NCBI GenBank assembly: GCA_018065365.1 | Contig: JAGHTH010000015.1 | Span: 1-9,377, forward strand | From: Candidatus Coliplasma caballi | Lineage (GTDB): Bacteria > Bacillota > Clostridia > Oscillospirales > CAG-382 | Length of the DNA: 9,377 nt | Reading direction: 5' to 3' | In this document: in pieces, positions 1 to 6,622 of the stretch | How the letters are laid out: each line of letters begins with the position of its first letter | Numbering within the stretch: position 1 is the stretch's first letter | Position numbers and translations under genes: made by a program | The notes under the pieces: generated by a model | Told to the model about the DNA's origin: nothing | Databases searched by the model: none | Seen by the model: only the letters and a program-made list of their open reading frames with translations

Positions 1-460
1 CGCCGAACAGGTTGGTCCCCAAACTGAACGCGCAGTTCGCGGCGAAGTATTCTTTCGTTCCGTCAAAAAACCTGCCGAACATATCGGACGTGATAAACAG
101 AAAAACCGCCAGGCAGGTCGCGGCAAACACGCTGCGGTGGCTTCGGGAATTCCGCTTGTTTTCTTTGGACAGGTTATCCAGCGCGATCGCGATGAGGATC
201 GCCGCCACGACGATCGCGGAGAGCATATCCATGACGATGTTGACCGTTACCGGATCGTACCGTCCCGCCAGCAAGGAGGAACAGGCAGAAAAGCCGAACA
301 GCAGCGTTGTCAACAGCAGCAACGAGCCGATCAGGTTGATCCGTTCGTAAAAATAAACGAGGGCGCGGCGGATTTTTCCCGCAGGGCGTATTCCCTGCTC
401 TCCCGTTTCCCCGCCGTCGTAAACCTGCAATTTCGTTTCCGTTTCCGTCGGTGTCGTCAA
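1..460 (-). CDS. Membrane protein of unknown function, N-terminal part (runs off the left edge)
   Basis: An open frame of 153 codons without a stop runs from a TTG at 460-458 to the window edge. The TTG shares its TG with the TGA stop of the CinA-type gene (TTGA overlap), and AAAGGTGGGG lies 7 bases upstream, which supports this non-ATG start and translational coupling. Residues 1-40 are hydrophilic (Thr/Glu-rich, then basic). Likely membrane segments lie near residues 43-63, 72-95 and 111-127, with another possibly starting near 137. The loop after the second segment is rich in Lys, Arg, Asn and Ser. The layout could suit the membrane part of a sensor protein (histidine kinase or GGDEF type) or a small integral membrane protein, but no catalytic domain is inside the window, so no function is assigned. 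It is the last visible gene of the exporter operon. The frame is real rather than a shadow: it is coupled to its neighbour, co-oriented, and has a coherent hydrophobic pattern. Confidence 0.72.
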   Translation of the reverse strand, partial: MTTPTETETKLQVYDGGETGEQGIRPAGKIRRALVYFYERINLIGSLLLLTTLLFGFSACSSLLAGRYDPVTVNIVMDMLSAIVVAAILIAIALDNLSKENKRNSRSHRSVFAATCLAVFLFITSDMFGRFFDGTKEYFAANCAFSLGTNLFG

Positions 461-981
461 GCGTCTTCCCCACCTTTCCGGCTTTTTTCGTATTGGTTGA
501 GCGTTTCCGAAAGCGTTTTCGCAATTTGCAGGGCGGTTTCCGTTTTGGCGTCGCGCCGCAGGGCAGAACGCACTTCCACGCGGCACACGCGTTCGGTTTT
601 TCCGCATTTGACCGCGTAGAAAACGGTCCCCGGCACGCTGTCGGCGTTGTTCGGATCGCGGTTGGCATAACTGCCCGTTACGCCGATCCCGATTTCCGCG
701 CCCAGCCGCTTCCGGCAGGCGTCCGCCATCGCGAGCGCCGTTTCTTCGGAATACACGCCGAAGCGGGCGATCGTTTCTTCGGGAACGCCGAACGTCGTTT
801 TGGCCTCGTTACAGTACGCGACGATCCCGCCGCGCACCACCGCGGAAGAGCCCTCGGTGTCGGTCAGAAGCGACACGATCCCGCCCGCCGTGCAGCTTTC
901 CATCGTGGCGACGGTCAGCCCGTCGGCGATCAGCCGTTCGGTCAGGAGGCGGTATTGTCTGGCGCATTCGTTCTCTTTCAT
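457..981 (-). CDS. CinA C-terminal domain protein (PncC-like, nicotinamide-nucleotide amidohydrolase family)
   Basis: This 174-residue protein is a stand-alone CinA C-terminal domain. Family members such as PncC remove the amide from nicotinamide mononucleotide, giving nicotinate mononucleotide for NAD recycling in the cytoplasm. The diagnostic ESCTAGG motif is at residues 28-34 (usual AESCTGG, with the catalytic serine), followed by GGIVAYCNEAK at 51-61, SEETALAMADACRKRLGA at 78-95 and the VTG strand at 101-103. The usual Gly/Pro-rich loop (VTGIAGPGG) is replaced by VTGSYANRDPNNAD, which I believe marks a variant subgroup, so the exact substrate is less certain. The N-terminal MoCF/pyrophosphatase domain of full-length CinA is absent. 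The ATG at 981-979 overlaps the TGA of the 63-residue peptide gene (ATGA), and the stop overlaps the TTG start of the next gene. An NMN amidase has no obvious role in peptide export. Family assignment is firm; activity and role here are not shown. Confidence 0.9.
   Translation of the reverse strand: MKENECARQYRLLTERLIADGLTVATMESCTAGGIVSLLTDTEGSSAVVRGGIVAYCNEAKTTFGVPEETIARFGVYSEETALAMADACRKRLGAEIGIGVTGSYANRDPNNADSVPGTVFYAVKCGKTERVCRVEVRSALRRDAKTETALQIAKTLSETLNQYEKSRKGGEDA
468..477 (-). promoter_or_regulatory. Ribosome binding site supporting the TTG start at 460
   Basis: The minus strand reads AAAGGTGGGG here, 7 bases before a TTG at 460-458. No ATG or GTG start in that frame fits better, so this site decides the start of the membrane protein. 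Confidence 0.5.
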
Positions 982-1169
982 TTCAGTTCCGTCTTTCGCA
1001 GTTCGTTCAGTTCGGGCTCGCCTGCCGCCGCGACGCGCGAAAGATCGTCGTCGGACAGTTCGCCATTTTGCCGCTTTTCGCTTTCGGCAATCAGGGAAGA
1101 AAGGCGCGCGTTCGGTTCAAAACGCTGATAATCAAACAGCGTGCGTAAAAGTGTTTCCGTCTTTTTCAT
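978..1169 (-). CDS. 63-residue peptide with NHLP/Nif11-like leader motif; candidate exported peptide or regulator
   Basis: A small 63-codon gene with an excellent ribosome site (AAAGGAG, 7 bases before the ATG) whose first A is also the last base of the sigma factor stop. Its own TGA overlaps the ATG of the CinA-type gene. The protein begins with a basic, amphipathic stretch (MKKTETLLRTLFDYQRF), continues with a helical region, and has ELSDDDLSRVAAAG at residues 37-50. This resembles the ELSDEELEAVAGG end of NHLP and Nif11-type leader peptides, which C39 peptidases cut after Gly-Gly or Gly-Ala. Here the pair is Ala-Ala or Ala-Gly. Only 13 charged residues follow, with no Cys or Ser and a single Thr, a poor core for known modifications. 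It may be a precursor, a decoy or processed leader, or a small regulator of the adjacent sigma factor. The gene call is firm; the function is inference. Confidence 0.75.
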   Translation of the reverse strand: MKKTETLLRTLFDYQRFEPNARLSSLIAESEKRQNGELSDDDLSRVAAAGEPELNELRKTELK

Positions 1170-1176
1170 TGTTGCG

Positions 1177-1183
1177 CTCCTTT
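1177..1183 (-). promoter_or_regulatory. Strong ribosome binding site of the 63-residue peptide
   Basis: The minus strand reads AAAGGAG, 7 bases before the ATG at 1169. Its first base is the final A of the sigma factor TGA, so ribosomes ending the sigma gene sit directly on this site. Confidence 0.7.
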
Positions 1184-1662
1184 CATCCGAGGTCGGTTTT
1201 GAGGCGTTCCAACGCGGTCTTGTGCAGCAGTTTGACGTAGCTGTACGACAACCCCATTCGATCCGCCACCTTATTTAACGGGATGCCCGAATAGTAATGC
1301 AGAATGATCACGCCGCGGTATTTCGGCTCGAGTTTTTCCAGCGCGGAAGCGAGCGCACCGAGCATTTCGCGGTTGCACACTTCCTCCTCTACGCTCGATT
1401 CTTCCGCCAAGTCTTCGGGAAGTTCCTCGCTTACGCGTCGCAGGCGATAGTGATCGGTCAGCGTGTTCCGCATGATCGTGAAGATCCAGGTCGAGAGCGA
1501 CGCTTTGCTTTCGTCGAACGTATCGAGTTTTTCATACACTTTGACGAACACGTCCGAGCAAAGATCTTCCGCTTCGTGTACGTTATTGAGCTTTCCGAGC
1601 AGGAAACCGTACACTTTGTCGTGGTACTGCTCGTAGAGTTCCGTTTTTCGTTCTTTTGTCAT
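1183..1662 (-). CDS. ECF-type RNA polymerase sigma factor
   Basis: This 159-residue protein has the two-domain layout of extracytoplasmic-function sigma factors, which direct RNA polymerase to specific promoters. Region 2 spans about residues 10-76 (YHDKVYGFLLGKL, then EAEDLCSDVFVKVYEKLDTF, then LSTWIFTIMRNTLTDHYRLRR), the typical -10 recognition and core-binding helices. An acidic linker covers about 78-97 (many Glu). Region 4 spans about 103-156 (LEKLEPKYRGVIILHYYSG, then IPLNKVADRMGLSYSYVKLLHKTALERLK), the helix-turn-helix for -35 recognition. Length is normal. The ATG lies 25 bases after the stop of the second ABC transporter, with AAAAGGGG about 15 bases upstream, a rather long spacing. 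No recognisable anti-sigma gene is next to it, although the 63-residue peptide or the edge-cut membrane protein could serve that role. It probably controls this operon or the cargo genes, but its target promoter is not identified. Confidence 0.93.
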   Translation of the reverse strand: MTKERKTELYEQYHDKVYGFLLGKLNNVHEAEDLCSDVFVKVYEKLDTFDESKASLSTWIFTIMRNTLTDHYRLRRVSEELPEDLAEESSVEEEVCNREMLGALASALEKLEPKYRGVIILHYYSGIPLNKVADRMGLSYSYVKLLHKTALERLKTDLG

Positions 1663-1687
1663 CGGCTCGGTTTCTCACCCCTTTTCT

Positions 1688-3883
1688 TCAGTCTGTTTCA
1701 ACGTCAATGCGCTGACGCGCCACCAATTCGGCAAAGAAGCCGTTGTTTTCGATCAGCTGTTCGTACGTTCCGCTTTCCACGATATGCCCTTTGTCCAGAA
1801 CGATGATCCGGTCGCAATGACGGATCGTCGAAAGTCGGTGCGCGATCACGATACGGGTGCAGTTCAGCCCGTCGATCGCTTCGGATACCTTTTTCTGCGT
1901 CAGGTTGTCGAGCGCGCTCGTCGCTTCGTCAAACATCAAAATTTTCGGACGCGGCGCGACCGCGCGGGCGATCATCAGCCGTTGGCGCTGACCGCCGGAA
2001 ATTCCGCCCTGTCCTTCCGCGATGATCGTATTCATTCCCATCGGCATCGCGCGGATATCGTCCGCGACCGAGGCGATCTCGGCGGCTTCCCACGCACGTT
2101 CCAGCGTCAGTTGCGGCGCGGAGATCACGATGTTGGAATAAATATCGCCCAAAAACAGCTTCCCGTCCTGCATCACGGTGCCGATCTTGCGGCGCAGCGA
2201 TTTCAGATCCAACCGCGAAAGGTTTTTGCGGTCAAAGTAAATCGCGCCTTTCTGCGGCGTTTCAAACCCGAGCATCAGACGCATCAGCGTTGATTTTCCG
2301 CAGCCCGTAGAGCCGACGATCGCGACGTATTCGCCGGGGTTGATTTTGAGGGAAAGGTCGTCGATCACGTTGGGCATTCCGTCCTCGTAAGCGAACGTTA
2401 CGTGCTCCATTTCGATCGCGCCGCGGATCTCCGTAACGATCTCCTTGCCGAGCGCCATTTCGGGCTCCGCTTCCATGATCGGCTTCGCCATTTCCAGAGT
2501 CGGCTTGATGTTCGCGATCAGCACCGCGATATTCGCGAGCGACAGGAAAGACGCCGACACCATTCCGTACGCGCCGTTGAAGGCGTAATAGTCGGAAACG
2601 CCGATGCCGCTGCGGATCGCGATCGAAAACAGGATCAGCGTGCCGATCAGCGAAATCGCCATGCCGATCGTTCCGCTCAGTTTCAGGAACGCCGGCGGGT
2701 TATATTCCAGCGACGCTTCGCCGGCGTAATGTTTCGCCCAGCGGGAAAACATCCGCTTTTCCGAGCCGGAAAGTTTGATCTTCTGGATGCCTGGGATCAT
2801 GGAATAGGTCATACCGCCGGTTTTGGCGGAGCGCAGCATCCGTTCTTTCGTTACACGCATCTGCACAAAGGTCGTGATGACCGAAAGCAGCAGCGTTGCC
2901 AGCGTGATCAGCAGCGACGGCGCGACCAATTCGGGCGCGAACACAAAGATCTGCGCGACGTAGATCAGCGAAAACAGCGAGGAAAAGCCGGTGGTGCAGA
3001 TCGTGCTTAAAATGTTCGAGCAGAGCGCCTGCACGTACATGGCGCGCTGCGTCAGTTCGCCGGAAGAATACTGCTTGAAAAACGGTGCCGGCAAAGAAAG
3101 CACGCGGTTCATGACCGCCGCCTGCACCGCGACGTTCTGTTTGATGTTGATGCGGGCGTTGATCAACGCCTGAAAGGCGGTAAAGCACAGTGTGCAGACC
3201 GTGTAGCCGATCATAAAGCCGGCAAGCGCCAGCAGCACCCGCGTGCTTCCGCTGGCGAGCACGTCGCCGAACAGCCATTTGGTAAACAGCGGCGAAAGCA
3301 AGCCGAGCAGAGCGGAAAGTCCCATCAAGCCGATAAACAGCACGATATCGGACACCGAAAGCTGTTCCGCCATGAATTTCAGCAGGTCGATCATCGTCAG
3401 CGATTTCAAAGGAAGCGGCTGATAGAAGCAGATCGCTTCCTCATCCAGAAGCGCTTCGGTTTTGCGCGAAAGTTTGACTCGCTCGCCCGTTTTGAAGTCC
3501 AGATAGGAATACCCGGAAAACTTTCCGGGAATCAGTGCAACGGCGGAACCGTCGCTTTTGAGCGTGCCGAGCATCGGCCCGACCGCGTTCCGATACCACC
3601 CCTTTCCGAGTGAAACGACGCGGTGAGAAACACCGAACGGGCGCAGGTAATAGTCCATTTGTTCTTCCGGCGTGTTGACAGACGGCGGAAGTTCGTCGAT
3701 TTTGCTTTTGAAATGAAAGAATTTCAGAATTTCCTGGATCGCGGAGCGCGTGATCGTACGGTTGTCCAGCGCTTCGATCAGGCGTTTGCCGATCACGGCG
3801 CCGGCAATGCTCTCGATGGCTTCCGAAAATATCTCATCGTCTTTTTCTTTGCGGTATTTGATCTGTTCGTCAAACCAACTCAT
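1688..3883 (-). CDS. NHLM-type ABC transporter, ATP-binding/permease protein without peptidase domain (NHLM ABC2-like)
   Basis: This 731-residue half-transporter resembles the second ABC protein of NHLM bacteriocin export systems. Residues 1-165 form a soluble N-terminal region without the Cys-His-Asp triad of C39 peptidases. Membrane segments cluster at about 178-200, 214-236, 301-318, 320-340, 402-425 and 440-460. The nucleotide-binding domain follows: Walker A GSTGCGKST (524-532), Q-loop Gln572, signature ISGGQRQRL (628-636), Walker B ILMFDE (648-653), D-loop SALD (656-659) and switch His682. All are intact, so it should hydrolyse ATP. It probably forms a heterodimer or larger complex with the peptidase-bearing transporter just upstream and the HlyD-like protein. 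The ATG at 3883 has a perfect AAAGGAGG 9 bases upstream, beginning inside the TAA stop of the preceding gene. The sigma factor starts 25 bases after its own stop. The NHLM assignment comes from gene order plus domain composition; a generic peptide exporter is the fallback. Confidence 0.9.
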   Translation of the reverse strand: MSWFDEQIKYRKEKDDEIFSEAIESIAGAVIGKRLIEALDNRTITRSAIQEILKFFHFKSKIDELPPSVNTPEEQMDYYLRPFGVSHRVVSLGKGWYRNAVGPMLGTLKSDGSAVALIPGKFSGYSYLDFKTGERVKLSRKTEALLDEEAICFYQPLPLKSLTMIDLLKFMAEQLSVSDIVLFIGLMGLSALLGLLSPLFTKWLFGDVLASGSTRVLLALAGFMIGYTVCTLCFTAFQALINARINIKQNVAVQAAVMNRVLSLPAPFFKQYSSGELTQRAMYVQALCSNILSTICTTGFSSLFSLIYVAQIFVFAPELVAPSLLITLATLLLSVITTFVQMRVTKERMLRSAKTGGMTYSMIPGIQKIKLSGSEKRMFSRWAKHYAGEASLEYNPPAFLKLSGTIGMAISLIGTLILFSIAIRSGIGVSDYYAFNGAYGMVSASFLSLANIAVLIANIKPTLEMAKPIMEAEPEMALGKEIVTEIRGAIEMEHVTFAYEDGMPNVIDDLSLKINPGEYVAIVGSTGCGKSTLMRLMLGFETPQKGAIYFDRKNLSRLDLKSLRRKIGTVMQDGKLFLGDIYSNIVISAPQLTLERAWEAAEIASVADDIRAMPMGMNTIIAEGQGGISGGQRQRLMIARAVAPRPKILMFDEATSALDNLTQKKVSEAIDGLNCTRIVIAHRLSTIRHCDRIIVLDKGHIVESGTYEQLIENNGFFAELVARQRIDVETD

Positions 3884-3892
3884 TTTCGGACG

Positions 3893-3900
3893 CCTCCTTT
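3893..3900 (-). promoter_or_regulatory. Consensus ribosome binding site of the second ABC transporter
   Basis: The minus strand reads AAAGGAGG, 9 bases before the ATG at 3883, and it overlaps the TAA stop (3901-3899) of the upstream transporter. This fixes the start and suggests coupled translation of the two ABC proteins. Confidence 0.7.
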
Positions 3901-6082
3901 ATTCAGATGTAACGAGTTCACGGTAAAGTTCGCTGTGCTCCATCAGCTCCGCGTGCGTTCCGCGATCCACGATCTCGCCTTTCTGCATGACGATGATCTC
4001 GTCGCAGGATCGGATGGTGGAAAGGCGGTGCGCCACGACGATGCAGGTGATCCCGCGGTCGCGGATCGCTTTGACCACTTCGTATTCGGTCTTGGCGTCC
4101 AGTGCGCTCGTCGCCTCGTCGAGAATGATAATCGTAGGATCCTGCGCCAGCACGCGCGCGATCTCCATACGCTGCCGCTGACCGCCGGAGAAATCTTTTC
4201 CGCCCTCGATCAGCTTATGCTGATACCCGCCCGGTCTTTGCATGATATCGTTGTGAATCTGCGCGTCGCGGGCAGCGAGGATCATTTCGAAATCCTCGAT
4301 ACTGTCGTCCCACATTTTGATATTGTTCGCGATCGTGTCCTCAAACAGAATGATATCCTGATCCACGACCGCCAGCGATCCCGTAAAAAGCCCGCGGTCG
4401 ATTTCCGAAAGCGGTTTTCCGTCAAACAGGATCTCGCCGTCCCACGGGCGATACAGCCCGGAAATCAGTTTGGACATCGTGGACTTGCCGCAGCCCGATC
4501 CGCCGACGAACGCGACCGATTTTCCGGGTGTCAGCGTCAGATTGAAATCCTTGATCAGCGGCTCGCCGAGTTTTGCATACCCGAACGTTACGTGTTTCAG
4601 TTCCACGTTGCCGGAAAGTTTGGCATATTCGGCGTCCGCGGACGGCTCGGAATCCTTCTCGGCAAACACGTTGTCGGAGGGATATTCCATGACGTCGTCC
4701 ACGCGTTCCATCTGCGTGCGCATTTCCTGCAAAGTCTGCCCGGCGGAGATCAACTGCTGCGCCGGCTCCATGAACGAAGCAAGGAAGCTCTGGAACGCCA
4801 TGATCATACCGACGGTAAATTCCCCGCGCAGCGTCAGAAAGACGCCGAGGATCAGCACGACGTCGTTGGCAAGCATCGCCACGAACGACGGAATCAGCCC
4901 GAGGTATTGATTCATTTTCAAGAACCGCACCTGCTGGGTGTTCACGCTCGCCTGGTAGCCCGCCCATTTTTCGAAATAGCCGTTTTCCGCACCGGAAGAT
5001 TTGATCGTTTCGATCATTTCGATGCCGGCGACCGTCGAGGAGGAAAGTTTTGCGCTGTCGCGCATCGCAACGCGCGTGATATTGATGCGCTTGCGCGAGA
5101 TCAGATTGGAAACCAGCATATTGATGAAGATTGAAAGCAATCCGACGATCGTCAGGATCCAGCTGTACCGCAGCATCACGACGAGGTAGAACACCATCAT
5201 TCCCGTTTGCAGCAGGAGCGGCGCAAACGTTCCGATCAGCGTATTGGCGATCGTTGCGTTGTCTGCCTGTCTGCCCTGGATATCGCCCGCCATTCTCTGC
5301 GAGAAAAAGTCCATCGGCATTTTCAGCACCTTCCACATATACGTGGCGTTGCCGACTGCCGCCATTTTCCCGTTGATGCGCAATTCGTAGATCGCGCGGA
5401 TGGCGGACACGAGGATCTGCACGGCAATGAAAGCTCCCAAAAGCACCAAAAACGGAGTCGCCCACTCGGGATTCTCTCCCGTCAGCAAACGATCCAAAAA
5501 AACGCGCGAAAACGCCGGGCTGATCGCGGTCATCAACGCGCCGATCACACCGATCGTTGCCGTAAACGCCACGGCCGCACCCGTTCCTTTGAGGCGTTTC
5601 GCCGCAAACTCAAACATACTTTTCGGCTTTCCGGACGGAACGAATTCCTCGGACGGCTCAAACAACAGGCAGACTCCCGTAAACGCCTCGTCGAATTCTT
5701 CCATGGAAACCGAACAGGTCCCTCTGGCGGGATCGTTCAGGTACGCCTTGTTCCCTTTGAACCCGTCCAGCACGACGAAATGATTGAAATTCCAATGAAT
5801 GATGCAGGGATAGGTCCCGTTTTCTTTGAGATCCTGCAATTCAAAACGGTATCCTTTTGCCTGCAAGCCGTAATAACGCGCCGCTTTCAGAACGTTTTTG
5901 GCGTTGGAGCCGTCGCGCGAAACGCCGCAATCGGAGCGTACCTGCTCCAGCGGCACCCATTTTCCGTAATGCGCCAAGATCATCGTAAGGCAGGCGGCGC
6001 CGCATTCGAGCGCTTCCAACTGCATGACCATCGGGACTTTGCAGACGCCTTTCGTAATCGGCCGTTTGATCTTTCTTGCCAT
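3899..6082 (-). CDS. NHLM-type peptidase-containing ABC transporter (C39 peptidase, permease and ATPase; NHLM ABC1-like)
   Basis: This 727-residue protein joins a leader peptidase to an exporter. Residues 15-140 form a C39 cysteine peptidase with Gln21, catalytic Cys27 (QLEALECGAAC), His101 (NFNHFVVLDG) and Asp117 (YLNDPARG), all present. Such domains cut leader peptides after a double-glycine-like site on the cytoplasmic side while the mature peptide is exported. The transmembrane domain covers about 165-450. The ATPase domain has Walker A GGSGCGKS (527-534), Q-loop Gln575, signature FSGGQRQRM (631-639), Walker B IIILDE (651-656) and switch His685. I place the start at the ATG at 6082, served by GAGGTG just upstream. 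A TTG at 6094 in the same frame lies upstream of that site and overlaps the previous gene, so it is unlikely. The gene follows the HlyD-like stop by 8 bases. Its presence implies a leader-bearing substrate somewhere in this genome. Confidence 0.95.
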   Translation of the reverse strand: MARKIKRPITKGVCKVPMVMQLEALECGAACLTMILAHYGKWVPLEQVRSDCGVSRDGSNAKNVLKAARYYGLQAKGYRFELQDLKENGTYPCIIHWNFNHFVVLDGFKGNKAYLNDPARGTCSVSMEEFDEAFTGVCLLFEPSEEFVPSGKPKSMFEFAAKRLKGTGAAVAFTATIGVIGALMTAISPAFSRVFLDRLLTGENPEWATPFLVLLGAFIAVQILVSAIRAIYELRINGKMAAVGNATYMWKVLKMPMDFFSQRMAGDIQGRQADNATIANTLIGTFAPLLLQTGMMVFYLVVMLRYSWILTIVGLLSIFINMLVSNLISRKRINITRVAMRDSAKLSSSTVAGIEMIETIKSSGAENGYFEKWAGYQASVNTQQVRFLKMNQYLGLIPSFVAMLANDVVLILGVFLTLRGEFTVGMIMAFQSFLASFMEPAQQLISAGQTLQEMRTQMERVDDVMEYPSDNVFAEKDSEPSADAEYAKLSGNVELKHVTFGYAKLGEPLIKDFNLTLTPGKSVAFVGGSGCGKSTMSKLISGLYRPWDGEILFDGKPLSEIDRGLFTGSLAVVDQDIILFEDTIANNIKMWDDSIEDFEMILAARDAQIHNDIMQRPGGYQHKLIEGGKDFSGGQRQRMEIARVLAQDPTIIILDEATSALDAKTEYEVVKAIRDRGITCIVVAHRLSTIRSCDEIIVMQKGEIVDRGTHAELMEHSELYRELVTSE

Positions 6083-6086
6083 CGCG

Positions 6087-6092
6087 CACCTC
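6087..6092 (-). promoter_or_regulatory. Ribosome binding site choosing the ATG at 6082
   Basis: The minus strand reads GAGGTG, 4 bases before the ATG at 6082. The competing TTG at 6094 would start upstream of this site, so the shorter reading of the peptidase transporter is preferred. Confidence 0.55.
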
Positions 6093-6552
6093 AATTAAAG
6101 AGAAAACTCAATGGACTGACGCTTTCGGTTACGATCGTCGCTTCGTAGTTCCCGGCAGGAAGCTTCAAATCGAGCTGTGCCGCATAAACCATGTTTAACA
6201 GTTCCGTAATATCCGACTCTGCATAGAGGTGATCCGTGCCCGCCAATTCCGAAATCGTTCCTTCCACGGTACCGTCGGCGGTTTTGACCCGGACGGTCAT
6301 TCCCGCCCGAAGAATCTGAATGTCGTCTCTGCGGACGAAGCACATCGTTTTCTCGTCCGTCGCAATAACCGCCGCCTCGACGGTGCTTTCCATTCTGCCG
6401 AAATACCCCCACACGAAAGCGCCTGCCAGCAGCGCGATCACGGCGGCAAGCAGCAGCCAAACGCCCGGGTTTGACACGCGGACGTAATCGTTCAAGCTTT
6501 CGGGGGAATTGACTTTCTTTAAGTTCTTTTCGCGGAACAGCGGCTTACTCAT
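6091..6552 (-). CDS. Short HlyD-like secretion protein (NHLM bacteriocin system secretion protein type)
   Basis: A 153-residue protein with a soluble N-terminal segment containing SPESLNDYVRVSNPGVW (about 16-32), one membrane helix at about 31-52 (VWLLLAAVIALLAGAFVWGYFG) and an outside domain with short beta strands. The SPE-L motif before the helix and the FGR motif after it match what I recall of NHLM-system HlyD-like proteins, and the gene directly precedes the two NHLM-type ABC transporters. It should link or stabilise the exporter at the membrane. It is much shorter than classical HlyD/LktD adaptors and lacks the long coiled-coil hairpin needed to reach an outer membrane, which fits a single-membrane cell. 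Start: ATG at 6552 with AAAAGGAG 7 bases upstream. An in-frame ATG at 6594 would add 14 residues but has no ribosome site. It is the first gene of the operon, 8 bases before the peptidase transporter. Confidence 0.85.
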   Translation of the reverse strand: MSKPLFREKNLKKVNSPESLNDYVRVSNPGVWLLLAAVIALLAGAFVWGYFGRMESTVEAAVIATDEKTMCFVRRDDIQILRAGMTVRVKTADGTVEGTISELAGTDHLYAESDITELLNMVYAAQLDLKLPAGNYEATIVTESVSPLSFLFN

Positions 6553-6559
6553 ATCCGGT

Positions 6560-6567
6560 CTCCTTTT
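6560..6567 (-). promoter_or_regulatory. Ribosome binding site of the HlyD-like gene
   Basis: The minus strand reads AAAAGGAG, 7 bases before the ATG at 6552. It selects this start over the in-frame ATG at 6594, which has no purine-rich site upstream. Confidence 0.65.
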
Positions 6568-6595
6568 CGGGCGCGCGAACGCTTCTCCCTGCATT

Positions 6596-6608
6596 TTGAT
6601 ATAATCAA
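6596..6608 (-). repeat. 13-base palindrome in the exporter leader; possible operator
   Basis: The sequence TTGAT-ATA-ATCAA (plus strand) is an inverted repeat with 5-base arms around 3 bases. It begins about 8 bases downstream of the expected transcription start of the exporter operon, a common position for a repressor site. With AT-rich arms it could also arise by chance, and no matching regulator is in the window. Confidence 0.35.
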
Positions 6609-6622
6609 CCTATGATACTCCG

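Noticed and set aside
174..668. Minus-strand 164-codon frame overlapping the CinA-type gene and the membrane protein
   Set aside because: It overlaps two supported genes in a different frame and is Arg/Pro/Gly-rich without a family signature.
3623..5134. Plus-strand open frame of 503 codons opposite the two ABC transporters
   Set aside because: It spans two clearly real minus-strand genes, is very rich in Arg, His, Asp and Phe as antisense shadows are, and shows no domain.
6083..6094. TTG at 6094 as start of the peptidase transporter
   Set aside because: It precedes the GAGGTG ribosome site and overlaps the HlyD-like stop; the ATG at 6082 is better placed.
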